Positions 52,373-60,423 of a stretch of DNA of 64,000 nt are shown here, piece by piece (within the stretch, counting starts at the first letter, position 1; every line of letters starts with the position of its first letter). The position numbers and the translations under genes were made by a program. Source of the DNA: Hassallia sp050875635 (GTDB lineage: Bacteria > Cyanobacteriota > Cyanobacteriia > Cyanobacteriales > Nostocaceae); assembly GCF_050875635.1 (NCBI RefSeq), contig NZ_JBPAOH010000006.1, positions 1 to 64,000 of the forward strand, given 5' to 3'. Under the pieces are notes generated by a model. That model had not been told where the DNA came from and did no database searches. It saw only the letters and a program-made list of their open reading frames with translations.

Positions 52373-54451
52373 GTGGCACGTACGATCCCACTAGAGAAAG
52401 TACGCAACATTGGGATTGCGGCGCATATAGATGCGGGCAAGACAACAACAACAGAGAGAATATTATTTTACTCTGGCATTATTCACAAAATCGGTGAAGT
52501 CCACGAGGGAACAGCCGTAACAGACTGGATGGAACAAGAGCGGGAGCGGGGAATTACCATCACTGCCGCTGCGATTACAACCAGTTGGAAAGATCATCAA
52601 ATTAACATTATCGATACACCGGGTCACGTTGACTTCACGATTGAAGTTGAACGTTCGATGCGGGTGTTGGATGGTGTAATTGCAGTATTTTGTTCAGTGG
52701 GCGGCGTGCAACCGCAGTCAGAGACAGTGTGGCGGCAAGCAGACCGTTACAAAGTGCCTCGGATCGCCTTTATTAACAAAATGGATCGCACAGGGGCGAA
52801 CTTTTATCGAGTTCACGATCAGATGCGCGATCGCCTGCGGGCAAATGCGATCGCCATTCAGCTGCCCATCGGTGCCGAAAACGACTTCAAAGGCATTGTT
52901 GACTTAGTGCAGATGCGTGCATACATCTACAACAATGACCAGGGAACAGATATCCAAGAAACGGATATCCCCGCCGACATGCAAGAAAAAGCGGAAGAAT
53001 ACCGCGTCAAGTTAGTAGAAGCAGTGTCAGAAACCGATGACGATCTGATGACCAAGTACTTCGAGGGCGAAGAACTAACAACAGAAGAAATCAGTACTGC
53101 TCTGCGTAAAGGCACCATTGCAGGTACGATTGTCCCAGTACTATGCGGTTCCGCCTTTAAAAATAAAGGCGTGCAATTGATGTTAGATGCAGTTGTAGAT
53201 TACCTGCCAGCACCAACTGAAGTACCGCCAATTCAAGGCACGCTGCTGAATGGTGATACCGTTGAGCGTCGCGCTGATGACAACGAACCTCTATCGGCTT
53301 TGGCATTCAAAATTATGGCTGACCCTTACGGTCGCCTTACCTTTGTCCGTGTTTATTCTGGGGTTCTCAAAAAGGGTAGCTACGTCCTCAACGCCACCAA
53401 GAATAAAAAAGAGCGGATTTCCCGTTTGGTGGTTTTGAAAGCAGATGAGCGGCAAGATGTCGAGGAACTGCGTGCAGGTGATTTAGGAGCCGCGTTGGGA
53501 TTAAAAGATACCTTGACAGGTGACACCCTTTGTGATGACGGCTCACCAGTTATTCTGGAATCGCTGTTTATTCCTGAACCTGTCATCTCGGTAGCGGTTG
53601 AACCCAAAACCAAGAACGACATGGATAAATTATCCAAGGCGTTGCAATCACTTTCGGAAGAAGACCCCACCTTCCGTGTCAGTGTTGACCAAGAAACAAA
53701 CCAAACCGTGATTGCAGGGATGGGAGAGTTACACCTAGAAATTCTTGTAGACCGCATGTTGCGAGAATTTAAGGTAGAAGCGAATGTTGGTGCGCCACAA
53801 GTAGCTTACCGCGAAACCATTCGTAAAGGTGTCAACAGAGTAGAAGGCAAATTTATCCGTCAGAGTGGTGGTAAAGGTCAATACGGTCATGTTGTCATCA
53901 ATTTAGAACCCGGAGAACCAGGAACTGGCTTTGAATTTGTTTCCAAGATTGTCGGTGGTATCGTACCGAAAGAGTACATCGGACCTGCCGAACAAGGAAT
54001 GAAAGAAAGCTGTGAAAGCGGTGTTCTCGCTGGATATCCATTAATTGATGTCAAAGCAACGTTGGTTGATGGTTCTTACCACGATGTAGACTCGTCGGAA
54101 ATGGCTTTCAAAATCGCTGGCTCAATGGCGATGAAAGAGGCTGTCATGAAAGCCTCACCTGTCCTGTTAGAGCCTATGATGAAAGTTGAGGTAGAAGTTC
54201 CCGAAAACTTCCTTGGAGATGTTATGGGCGACCTCAATTCCCGTCGTGGGCAAATTGAGGGGATGGGATCTGAGCAGGGAATTGCCAAAGTAACTGCTAA
54301 AGTACCATTGGCAGAAATGTTTGGCTACGCTACTGACATCCGGTCTAAAACCCAAGGTCGGGGCATCTTCTCAATGGAGTTTAGCAACTACGACGAAGTG
54401 CCTCGTAACGTGGCAGAGGCAATCATTGCTAAAAGCAAAGGGAACGCTTAA
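52373..54451 (+). CDS. fusA: Elongation factor G
   Basis: 692 residues with a GTG start, 5 bases after AGGAGG (52362-52367). GTPase motifs are AHIDAGKTTTTERIL (G1), RGITITAAA (G2 region), DTPGHVDFTIEVERSMR (G3) and NKMDRTG (G4). Domains II to V follow, ending FGYATDIRSKTQGRGIFSMEFSNYDEVP. It translocates tRNA and mRNA on the ribosome. Standard length for a canonical cyanobacterial EF-G. Confidence 0.98.
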   Translation: MARTIPLEKVRNIGIAAHIDAGKTTTTERILFYSGIIHKIGEVHEGTAVTDWMEQERERGITITAAAITTSWKDHQINIIDTPGHVDFTIEVERSMRVLDGVIAVFCSVGGVQPQSETVWRQADRYKVPRIAFINKMDRTGANFYRVHDQMRDRLRANAIAIQLPIGAENDFKGIVDLVQMRAYIYNNDQGTDIQETDIPADMQEKAEEYRVKLVEAVSETDDDLMTKYFEGEELTTEEISTALRKGTIAGTIVPVLCGSAFKNKGVQLMLDAVVDYLPAPTEVPPIQGTLLNGDTVERRADDNEPLSALAFKIMADPYGRLTFVRVYSGVLKKGSYVLNATKNKKERISRLVVLKADERQDVEELRAGDLGAALGLKDTLTGDTLCDDGSPVILESLFIPEPVISVAVEPKTKNDMDKLSKALQSLSEEDPTFRVSVDQETNQTVIAGMGELHLEILVDRMLREFKVEANVGAPQVAYRETIRKGVNRVEGKFIRQSGGKGQYGHVVINLEPGEPGTGFEFVSKIVGGIVPKEYIGPAEQGMKESCESGVLAGYPLIDVKATLVDGSYHDVDSSEMAFKIAGSMAMKEAVMKASPVLLEPMMKVEVEVPENFLGDVMGDLNSRRGQIEGMGSEQGIAKVTAKVPLAEMFGYATDIRSKTQGRGIFSMEFSNYDEVPRNVAEAIIAKSKGNA

Positions 54452-54474
54452 TTAGATAAAGGAAACGAGGATTA

Positions 54475-55704
54475 ATGGCACGCGCAAAGTTTGAAAGGAA
54501 TAAACCCCACATAAATATCGGTACTGTTGGGCACGTTGACCACGGTAAAACTACTTTAACAGCAGCTATCACGATGACCTTAGCTGCTTTGGGTCAAGCT
54601 GTGGCTAAGGGTTACGATCAAATCGATAACGCACCCGAAGAAAAGGCACGGGGTATTACAATTAATACCGCTCACGTTGAGTACGAAACCGAAAATCGTC
54701 ACTATGCTCACGTAGACTGTCCCGGACACGCTGACTATGTGAAGAACATGATCACCGGTGCAGCACAAATGGATGGAGGCATCCTTGTAGTAGCTGCTAC
54801 CGATGGTCCCATGCCCCAAACTCGCGAACACATTTTGTTAGCAAAGCAGGTGGGTGTACCCAGCTTGGTTGTCTTCTTGAACAAAGAAGACTTGATGGAT
54901 GACCCAGAACTATTGGAACTAGTAGAACTAGAACTGAGAGAATTGCTTTCTAGCTACGATTTCCCTGGTGACGACATCCCCATTATCAAAGGTTCTGGTC
55001 TGCAAGCTCTGGAAGCTATGACCAAGAATCCTAAGACCCAACGCGGTGAAAATGAGTGGGTAGATAAAATCTATGAGTTGATGGACTCTGTAGATTCGTT
55101 TATCCCCACTCCTGAGCGAGATGTCGATAAGCCTTTCTTAATGGCGATTGAAGACGTATTCTCCATCACAGGTCGTGGTACTGTTGCCACAGGTCGGATT
55201 GAGCGGGGTATAGTCAAAGTAGGCGATAACGTTGAACTAGTGGGTATCAGAAACACTCGCGCCACTACCGTAACTGGTATTGAGATGTTCAAGAAGAGTC
55301 TTGACCAGGGTATGGCTGGGGATAACGCCGGTGTACTATTGCGCGGTATTCAGAAAACTGATATTGAACGCGGTATGGTGCTAGCAAAACCCGGTTCGAT
55401 TACTCCCCACACCCAATTTGAAGGTGAAGTGTACGTGCTGACAGAAAAAGAAGGTGGTCGCAAGACTCCATTTTTCTCTGGCTATCGTCCTCAGTTTTAT
55501 GTGCGGACAACAGACGTAACAGGCACGATTACAGCATTCACTTCCGATGATGGCAAAGAGGCAGAAATGGTGATGCCTGGAGACCGGATTAAAATGAGTG
55601 TGGAATTAATCAACCCGATCGCTATTGAACAAGGTATGCGCTTCGCTATTCGTGAAGGTGGTCGCACCATCGGTGCGGGTGTCGTATCCAAAATCCTGAA
55701 GTAA
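54475..55704 (+). CDS. tufA: Elongation factor Tu
   Basis: 409 residues, 23 bases after fusA. G1 is GHVDHGKTTL, G3 DCPGHADYVKNMITGA, G4 NKEDLMDD. Domains 2 and 3 end with EQGMRFAIREGGRTIGAGVVSKIL. It delivers aminoacyl-tRNA to the ribosome. It has the longer loop at about 185-200 (NPKTQRGENEWVDKIYEL) seen in cyanobacterial and chloroplast EF-Tu. Followed by a strong terminator. Confidence 0.98.
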   Translation: MARAKFERNKPHINIGTVGHVDHGKTTLTAAITMTLAALGQAVAKGYDQIDNAPEEKARGITINTAHVEYETENRHYAHVDCPGHADYVKNMITGAAQMDGGILVVAATDGPMPQTREHILLAKQVGVPSLVVFLNKEDLMDDPELLELVELELRELLSSYDFPGDDIPIIKGSGLQALEAMTKNPKTQRGENEWVDKIYELMDSVDSFIPTPERDVDKPFLMAIEDVFSITGRGTVATGRIERGIVKVGDNVELVGIRNTRATTVTGIEMFKKSLDQGMAGDNAGVLLRGIQKTDIERGMVLAKPGSITPHTQFEGEVYVLTEKEGGRKTPFFSGYRPQFYVRTTDVTGTITAFTSDDGKEAEMVMPGDRIKMSVELINPIAIEQGMRFAIREGGRTIGAGVVSKILK

Positions 55705-55729
55705 CACTTCTGTAATTTAATCAAAATAT

Positions 55730-55767
55730 GGAGCAGAGATGGTATAATGCCTCTCTGCTCCTTTCTC
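55730..55767 (+). terminator. Intrinsic terminator after tufA
   Basis: GGAGCAGAGA (55730-55739) pairs with TCTCTGCTCC (55752-55761), followed by TTTCTCT. It separates tufA from rpsJ. Confidence 0.85.
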
Positions 55768-55778
55768 TGACCTCAAAT

Positions 55779-55863
55779 TTAGGGAGTGGGGAATAGGCAG
55801 TAGGGAATAGGGTAAAAAAAGAAATTACCACTCACTACTCCCTACTCCCCACTCCCCAGTCCC
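55779..55863. repeat. Inverted low-complexity repeat (gggagtggggaatag / ctactccctactccccac)
   Basis: Left arm gggagtggggaataggcagtaggg faces right arm ctactccctactccccactcccc. It lies between the tufA terminator and rpsJ. Confidence 0.8.
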
Positions 55864-55892
55864 CTAATTAATCAGAACCTGGACAATTAAAG

Positions 55893-56210
55893 ATGGCAAC
55901 TCTACAACAGCAGAAAATTAGAATTCGCTTACAGGCTTTTGACCGCCGCTTACTGGATACATCTTGCGAGAAGATTGTAGACACAGCTAACCGGACTAAC
56001 GCTACAGCCATAGGACCGATTCCTTTACCAACAAAACGCAGAATTTATTGCGTACTGCGATCGCCTCACGTCGATAAAGACTCACGAGAACACTTTGAAA
56101 CTCGCACCCATCGCCGCATTATTGACATCTATCAGCCTTCTTCTAAAACTATTGATGCTTTGATGAAACTTGATTTGCCATCTGGTGTGGATATTGAAGT
56201 GAAATTGTAA
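55893..56210 (+). CDS. rpsJ: 30S ribosomal protein S10
   Basis: 105 residues. KIRIRLQAFDRRLLDTSCEKIVDTA, GPIPLPTKRRIYCVLRSPHVDKDSREHFETRTHRR and DLPSGVDIEVKL are all canonical. S10 is a 30S head protein and NusB/NusG partner in antitermination. Placing it after tufA, separate from the S10 operon, is the usual cyanobacterial arrangement. Confidence 0.98.
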   Translation: MATLQQQKIRIRLQAFDRRLLDTSCEKIVDTANRTNATAIGPIPLPTKRRIYCVLRSPHVDKDSREHFETRTHRRIIDIYQPSSKTIDALMKLDLPSGVDIEVKL

Positions 56211-56215
56211 ATGGA

Positions 56216-56305
56216 TAGTGGGGCATGGGGCATAGGGCATGGGGCATAGGGCATGGAAAAAATCTCCCATTGCCCATTGCCCATTGCCCATTGCCCATTG
56301 CCCAA
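56216..56305. repeat. Inverted low-complexity repeat (ggggcatagggcat / cccattgcccattg)
   Basis: Units gggcatggggcatag on the left and cccattgcccattg on the right, directly after rpsJ. Confidence 0.85.
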
Positions 56306-56327
56306 CATCCTTAGTATGAATATTTAC

Positions 56328-56364
56328 AAAGCCCTGAAGAAATATGTCTCAGGGCTTTTTATTT
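56328..56364 (+). terminator. Intrinsic terminator after rpsJ
   Basis: AAAGCCCTGA (56328-56337) pairs with TCAGGGCTTT (56349-56358), followed by TTATTT. Confidence 0.88.
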
Positions 56365-56453
56365 AGCCGGAAAACAAATGGTAGAATGTAAGCAATAAAC
56401 GGGAAAAGCAAAAAATAATATCTTTTAAAGATTAAATTTATACCAAGGCAACA

Positions 56454-57101
56454 ATGGCATCTTCTTCTAAAATTGCGGTTCGCGAACTACCTCTGTTCCC
56501 GTTACCCGAAGTAGTTCTATTTCCTACCAGACCATTACCACTACATATTTTTGAATTTCGCTACAGAATCATGATGAACACGATTCTGGAGAGCGATCGC
56601 AGGTTTGGTGTTTTGATGTACGATCAAGCAAAAGGCACAATTTCCAACGTTGGCTGCTGTGCGGAAATTATTCATTACCAACGCCTGCCAGATGACCGCA
56701 TGAAGATGCTAACTTTAGGACAACAAAGATTTCGCGTCCTAGAATATGTCAGAGAAAAGCCATATCGTGTTGGTTTAGTTGAGTGGATTGAAGACCACCC
56801 ACCAAGCAAAGATTTACGACCTTTAGCAACAGATGTAGAACAACTGCTGCGAGATGTTGTGCGTCTATCATCTAAGTTGACCGAACAAAATATCGAACTA
56901 CCAGAAGATTTGCCAGACTTGCCGATAGAATTATCTTACTGGGTAGCGAGTAACCTTTATGGTGTAGCCCCAGAGCAACAGTTATTGTTAGAAATGCAAG
57001 ACACCGCAGCTCGCTTAGAACGCGAAGCAGAAATTTTGACTTCTACTCGCAATCATTTGGCAGCTCGGACTGTTCTCAAAGACACCTTTAATGATAAATA
57101 A
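56454..57101 (+). CDS. Lon N-terminal (substrate-binding) domain protein
   Basis: 215 residues, made only of the PUA-like Lon N domain: RELPLFPLPEVVLFPTRPLPLHIFEFRYRIMM at the start, FGVLMYDQ and CCAEIIHYQRLPDDRMKMLTLGQQRFRVLEYVREKPYRVGLVEWIED in the middle, then a helical C-terminus. There is no ATPase or protease domain, so it is not Lon itself. Such proteins may recognise substrates for other proteases; the function is not established. It follows the rpsJ terminator with its own leader. Confidence 0.93.
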   Translation: MASSSKIAVRELPLFPLPEVVLFPTRPLPLHIFEFRYRIMMNTILESDRRFGVLMYDQAKGTISNVGCCAEIIHYQRLPDDRMKMLTLGQQRFRVLEYVREKPYRVGLVEWIEDHPPSKDLRPLATDVEQLLRDVVRLSSKLTEQNIELPEDLPDLPIELSYWVASNLYGVAPEQQLLLEMQDTAARLEREAEILTSTRNHLAARTVLKDTFNDK

Positions 57102-57157
57102 TGAGTTAATAGTCAACAGTCAACAGTTAAAGTATCTTTAGACTTTAGACTGTTAAC

Positions 57158-58030
57158 TTATAGAGCGTTGGCTGGTAGAACATTGTAACTACCAAAAATT
57201 TTTAATACTTCTGTGTGAGTGCTTAATTCAGCCAAAGCAGATTGCATTTTTTGCTCGGTGGAATCTGCTTCTAAATCAATAAAAAACAAGTATTCTCCGA
57301 GCGATCGCTTTGTCGGGCGAGACTGAATTTTGCTAAGGTTAATATCAAGTTCGGCAAATATTTGTAACGGTTTAACCAAAGAACCCGGTGTATTTGCAGG
57401 CATACTGAAAGCCAAAGAAGTATGACTAGCACTTGCTGAAGCTATTCGATAAGCTGTGTCTACTTCAGTTTGACTTACCACCAAAAAGCGAGTACAGTTT
57501 TCTGGATAGTCGTTAATTCCCCTAGCTAGTATTGGCAAGTTGTACAATTGCGCCGCCCTACTAGATGAAATCACTGCTGCCGTTTTGTCGTGTTCTAAGC
57601 GTTGTAGCGGCTCGGTTGTAGAATTAGTGGGAATCAGCTGCACGCTAGGCAGATATTTTTCCAACCATCGCTGACATTGCGCTAAAGCTTGCGGATGAGA
57701 AGAAACTGTTTTAATGTTATCTAAGCTACTAGCGCCGGAAATTAACGCATGAGCGATCGGCATTACCAACGCCATCTGAATTCGCAAAGTTTCCAGTTGC
57801 CATAGCCAATCCAGCGTCATTGTCACGCTTCCTTCTATAGAATTTTCCACAGGCACAACAGCCAACTGTGCATTACTTTGAGCAACAGCTTGGAGTGACT
57901 GGGCAATGCTGGGATAAGGACACAAGTTAGCTTCAATTCCCTTGTTTTTCGCCAGCCAGTTGAGATAAAAAACAGCCGCTTGTTCTGCGTAAGTGCCAGG
58001 AGGTCCTAAATGTGCAATCGATTGATTCAT
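57158..58030 (-). CDS. pheA: Prephenate dehydratase
   Basis: 290 residues. Converts prephenate to phenylpyruvate in phenylalanine synthesis. HLGPPGTYAEQAA is the opening of the catalytic lobe, VPVENSIEGSV is the substrate-binding loop, and NCTRFLVV holds the catalytic Thr. The C-terminal ACT domain (about 205-285) has IQSRPTKRSLGEYLFFIDLE, which places the Phe-binding 'SRP' motif. Expected to be feedback inhibited by phenylalanine. No chorismate mutase domain is fused. It stands alone. Confidence 0.96.
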   Translation of the reverse strand: MNQSIAHLGPPGTYAEQAAVFYLNWLAKNKGIEANLCPYPSIAQSLQAVAQSNAQLAVVPVENSIEGSVTMTLDWLWQLETLRIQMALVMPIAHALISGASSLDNIKTVSSHPQALAQCQRWLEKYLPSVQLIPTNSTTEPLQRLEHDKTAAVISSSRAAQLYNLPILARGINDYPENCTRFLVVSQTEVDTAYRIASASASHTSLAFSMPANTPGSLVKPLQIFAELDINLSKIQSRPTKRSLGEYLFFIDLEADSTEQKMQSALAELSTHTEVLKIFGSYNVLPANAL

Positions 58031-58129
58031 CGTTTTTAGCCTTTAATTACCGTTTATATTCATAACAGATAACAAGAGCGGCTGAAACTATCGGATCGCA
58101 AAAAGCTGAAAATAATCCAAAAATGATTT

Positions 58130-58759
58130 ATGACTCAAGCCCAAGTCGAACCCAAACTATACAGCTTCGATGAATTTATAAGTTGGTATCCCGAAAATTC
58201 ATTCAACCGGTACGAACTGCACGACGGAGTAATTATCGAAATGCCCAAGCCAAAGGGAAAACATTCAAATCTAACAGGTTCCCTTATCGAGCAACTATTG
58301 ATAATTATCAGGCAGAGTGGCTCTGGCGGCATCTGGACTATTCCCAGAGAAGCGATCGCCAAACCCAAACGGGAAAAATCAGGTTATGAGCCGGATATCA
58401 TCGTTTTGAACAAAGAAGTTCTTGGGGCAGAACCCCGGTGGGAAAGCGAATCGATTATCCAAAATCCTGATTCGGTCAAATTAATCGTCGAGGTTGTTTC
58501 AACTAATTGGCGTGACGATTACTACGATAAACTTCGGGATTATGAAGAAATGGGCATCCAGGAATATTGGATTATCGATTATGCAGCACTGGGGGCAAGA
58601 AAGTTTATCGGCAACCCCAAGCAACCGACAATTTTTGTTTGTAACTTGGTTGATGGAGAATATCAGATGACTTCATTTACAGGAAACACTTTAATTGTTT
58701 CCCCGACCTTCCCCCAATTCAACTTGACCGCACAGCAGATTTTCGATTTGGCTTCGTAG
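58130..58759 (+). CDS. Uma2-family endonuclease-like protein (DUF820)
   Basis: 209 residues. The restriction-nuclease-like core is visible: YELHDGVIIEMP, then GYEPDIIVLNKEV (the catalytic Asp), then VKLIVEVVSTNWRDDYYDKLRDYEEMGIQEYWIIDY (E-x-V in place of E-x-K, as is usual in the family). Uma2 proteins are hugely expanded in filamentous cyanobacteria, often as single genes, and their role is unknown; links to transposons have been suggested. Transcribed away from pheA. Confidence 0.92.
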   Translation: MTQAQVEPKLYSFDEFISWYPENSFNRYELHDGVIIEMPKPKGKHSNLTGSLIEQLLIIIRQSGSGGIWTIPREAIAKPKREKSGYEPDIIVLNKEVLGAEPRWESESIIQNPDSVKLIVEVVSTNWRDDYYDKLRDYEEMGIQEYWIIDYAALGARKFIGNPKQPTIFVCNLVDGEYQMTSFTGNTLIVSPTFPQFNLTAQQIFDLAS

Positions 58760-59010
58760 GTGGTTGAAAATAAAATTTAAATTCTTTGTATGAATAAAGC
58801 TCAGTATTTGGCGAAAAAATCGATAACTATAACTGAGGTTAGATGTTGAGAGACAACACTGAAGGATATACTAAAATAACATTTTGCTACGCAATTGCAC
58901 GTAAAGTTAACAGTATTAAGGAGTTAAAAGTTCATCAAGTAACTTTATAATTAGTAATTTATTGGCAAAAAAATTTAAAATTATTTTACTATACGCAATT
59001 TCGTTTGCTC

Positions 59011-59598
59011 ATGGCTACCAGGTTTACTGCCTCTTTATCGGTTGAAATCGCTGTTCCAGAGCAGCCGATTCCCATTCAGCATTACTTGCGTCAACCGCAA
59101 CGCCTAGTTAATGCTTTAGTTGACCCCACTCGCATTCAGCAACTTTCGGAAGAAGTATTTCGCTTAAAAATGCGTCCGCTGACTTTTATGACACTCAGTA
59201 TTCAGCCAACTGTAGACATGAGAGTTTGGGCAGAATCAAATGGAACTATTTGTTTGCGATCGGTGGGTTGTGAAATTCTTGGTGTTGAATATATTAACCA
59301 ACGTTTTGCTCTAAATTTAAAAGGGTATTTATCTCCCCACGAGCGATCGGCTGACACTCTCTTAAAAGGAAAAGCTGATTTAGAGGTGCAGGTTGAGTTA
59401 CCACCGCCATTTTCCTTCATGCCAACATCGATTTTAGAAACTACCGGCAATGGTTTGCTAAAAAGTGTTTTGATGACAGTTAAGCAAAGATTGTTACATC
59501 AACTATTGGCAGATTATCGTCGTTGGGTAATATCGCAAACTAAGGAAATAGAAGTTGATGATAACAGTACTAAATTACCTATCCTCGGTACAGAGTAA
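59011..59598 (+). CDS. DUF1997 family protein
   Basis: 195 residues from the ATG at 59011, preferred to a TTG at 59005. The pattern 'QPIPIQHYLRQPQRLVNALVDPTRIQQLSEEVFRLKMRPLTFM' and 'LRSVGCEILGVEYINQRFALNLKGYL' is the DUF1997 signature, found in cyanobacteria and plastid-bearing organisms. It resembles a lipid-binding START/polyketide-cyclase fold (PPPFSFMPTSILETTGNGLLKSVLMTVKQRLLHQLLADYRRWV at the end). Function unknown. Confidence 0.9.
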   Translation: MATRFTASLSVEIAVPEQPIPIQHYLRQPQRLVNALVDPTRIQQLSEEVFRLKMRPLTFMTLSIQPTVDMRVWAESNGTICLRSVGCEILGVEYINQRFALNLKGYLSPHERSADTLLKGKADLEVQVELPPPFSFMPTSILETTGNGLLKSVLMTVKQRLLHQLLADYRRWVISQTKEIEVDDNSTKLPILGTE

Positions 59599-59599
59599 T

Positions 59600-59710
59600 T
59601 GTTGCTAGTTGACTTTTGATCGTCAACATAATTCATAATTACAATCGGTGGGGGCTTTGACACGAAGTAATTATGAATTATGAATTATGAATTAATAATT
59701 ATTTGGTCAA
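59600..59710. repeat. AT-rich tandem and inverted repeat region (attatgaatt)
   Basis: Three copies of aattatgaatt on the right side face the motif attcataatta on the left. It lies between the DUF1997 gene and the converging rnhB. Confidence 0.7.
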
Positions 59711-59736
59711 CTAACAACCAACAATTAACTCTTTAC

Positions 59737-60408
59737 TCAAAGCTGAATTTGGCAAGGACGAAATGAGCGACGATGCAGCGGGGAAGCACCGTAGTGTTGC
59801 AGCGCGGTTAGATGTCGCTGGCTACCATAACCTTTGTTTTGTTCTAGGTCATACATAGGGTATTTTGATGCCAGACGCATCACCAAATCGTCACGCCACA
59901 CTTTCGCAACAATACTAGCAGAGGCAATGGTAAGCGATCGCTCGTCACCTTTGACTATTGTTTGTTGCGGCATTAACAAGCCTTTCACCAATTGATTGCC
60001 ATCAATTAAGCAAAGTGCAGGCTGTACCTTCAGCTTCAGCACGGAACGCTTCATTGCTAAAAGTGTTGCCTGCAAAATGTTTATAGAGTCAATTTCGGCA
60101 GTTGAAGCAAAACCGATTTTCCAGTCTATCGCCAATGCACAAATTTGCTGCGCTAACTGAATTCTTCGAGAACTAGACAGCTTTTTACTATCTTTAATTT
60201 TAGCCGCCATCAGAACGGGTATTGCGCTTTCTGGTAGGATAACTGCTGCCGCAACTACAGGACCAAATAGCGCACCCCGCCCCACTTCATCTACACCTGC
60301 AATCAACCCTTGTTGAATATCTGAATAGCCAGACAATTCCAGCCAAATCGATTCTCCGGGAGATGTTTTTGATCCTAAAGAAACGACAGCTTGCTTTTTC
60401 TGTACCAT
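59737..60408 (-). CDS. rnhB: Ribonuclease HII
   Basis: 223 residues. Cuts RNA in RNA:DNA hybrids and at single ribonucleotides. GVDEVGRGALFGPVVAAAVIL holds the first catalytic Asp and Glu (DE); LCLIDGNQ and KGDERSLTIASASIVAKVWRD complete the active site. A 30-residue leader precedes the core. It starts 15 bases after the rne stop on the same strand, so rne and rnhB form an operon, as in other cyanobacteria. Confidence 0.97.
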   Translation of the reverse strand: MVQKKQAVVSLGSKTSPGESIWLELSGYSDIQQGLIAGVDEVGRGALFGPVVAAAVILPESAIPVLMAAKIKDSKKLSSSRRIQLAQQICALAIDWKIGFASTAEIDSINILQATLLAMKRSVLKLKVQPALCLIDGNQLVKGLLMPQQTIVKGDERSLTIASASIVAKVWRDDLVMRLASKYPMYDLEQNKGYGSQRHLTALQHYGASPLHRRSFRPCQIQL

Positions 60409-60423
60409 TACAAAACTTAACTT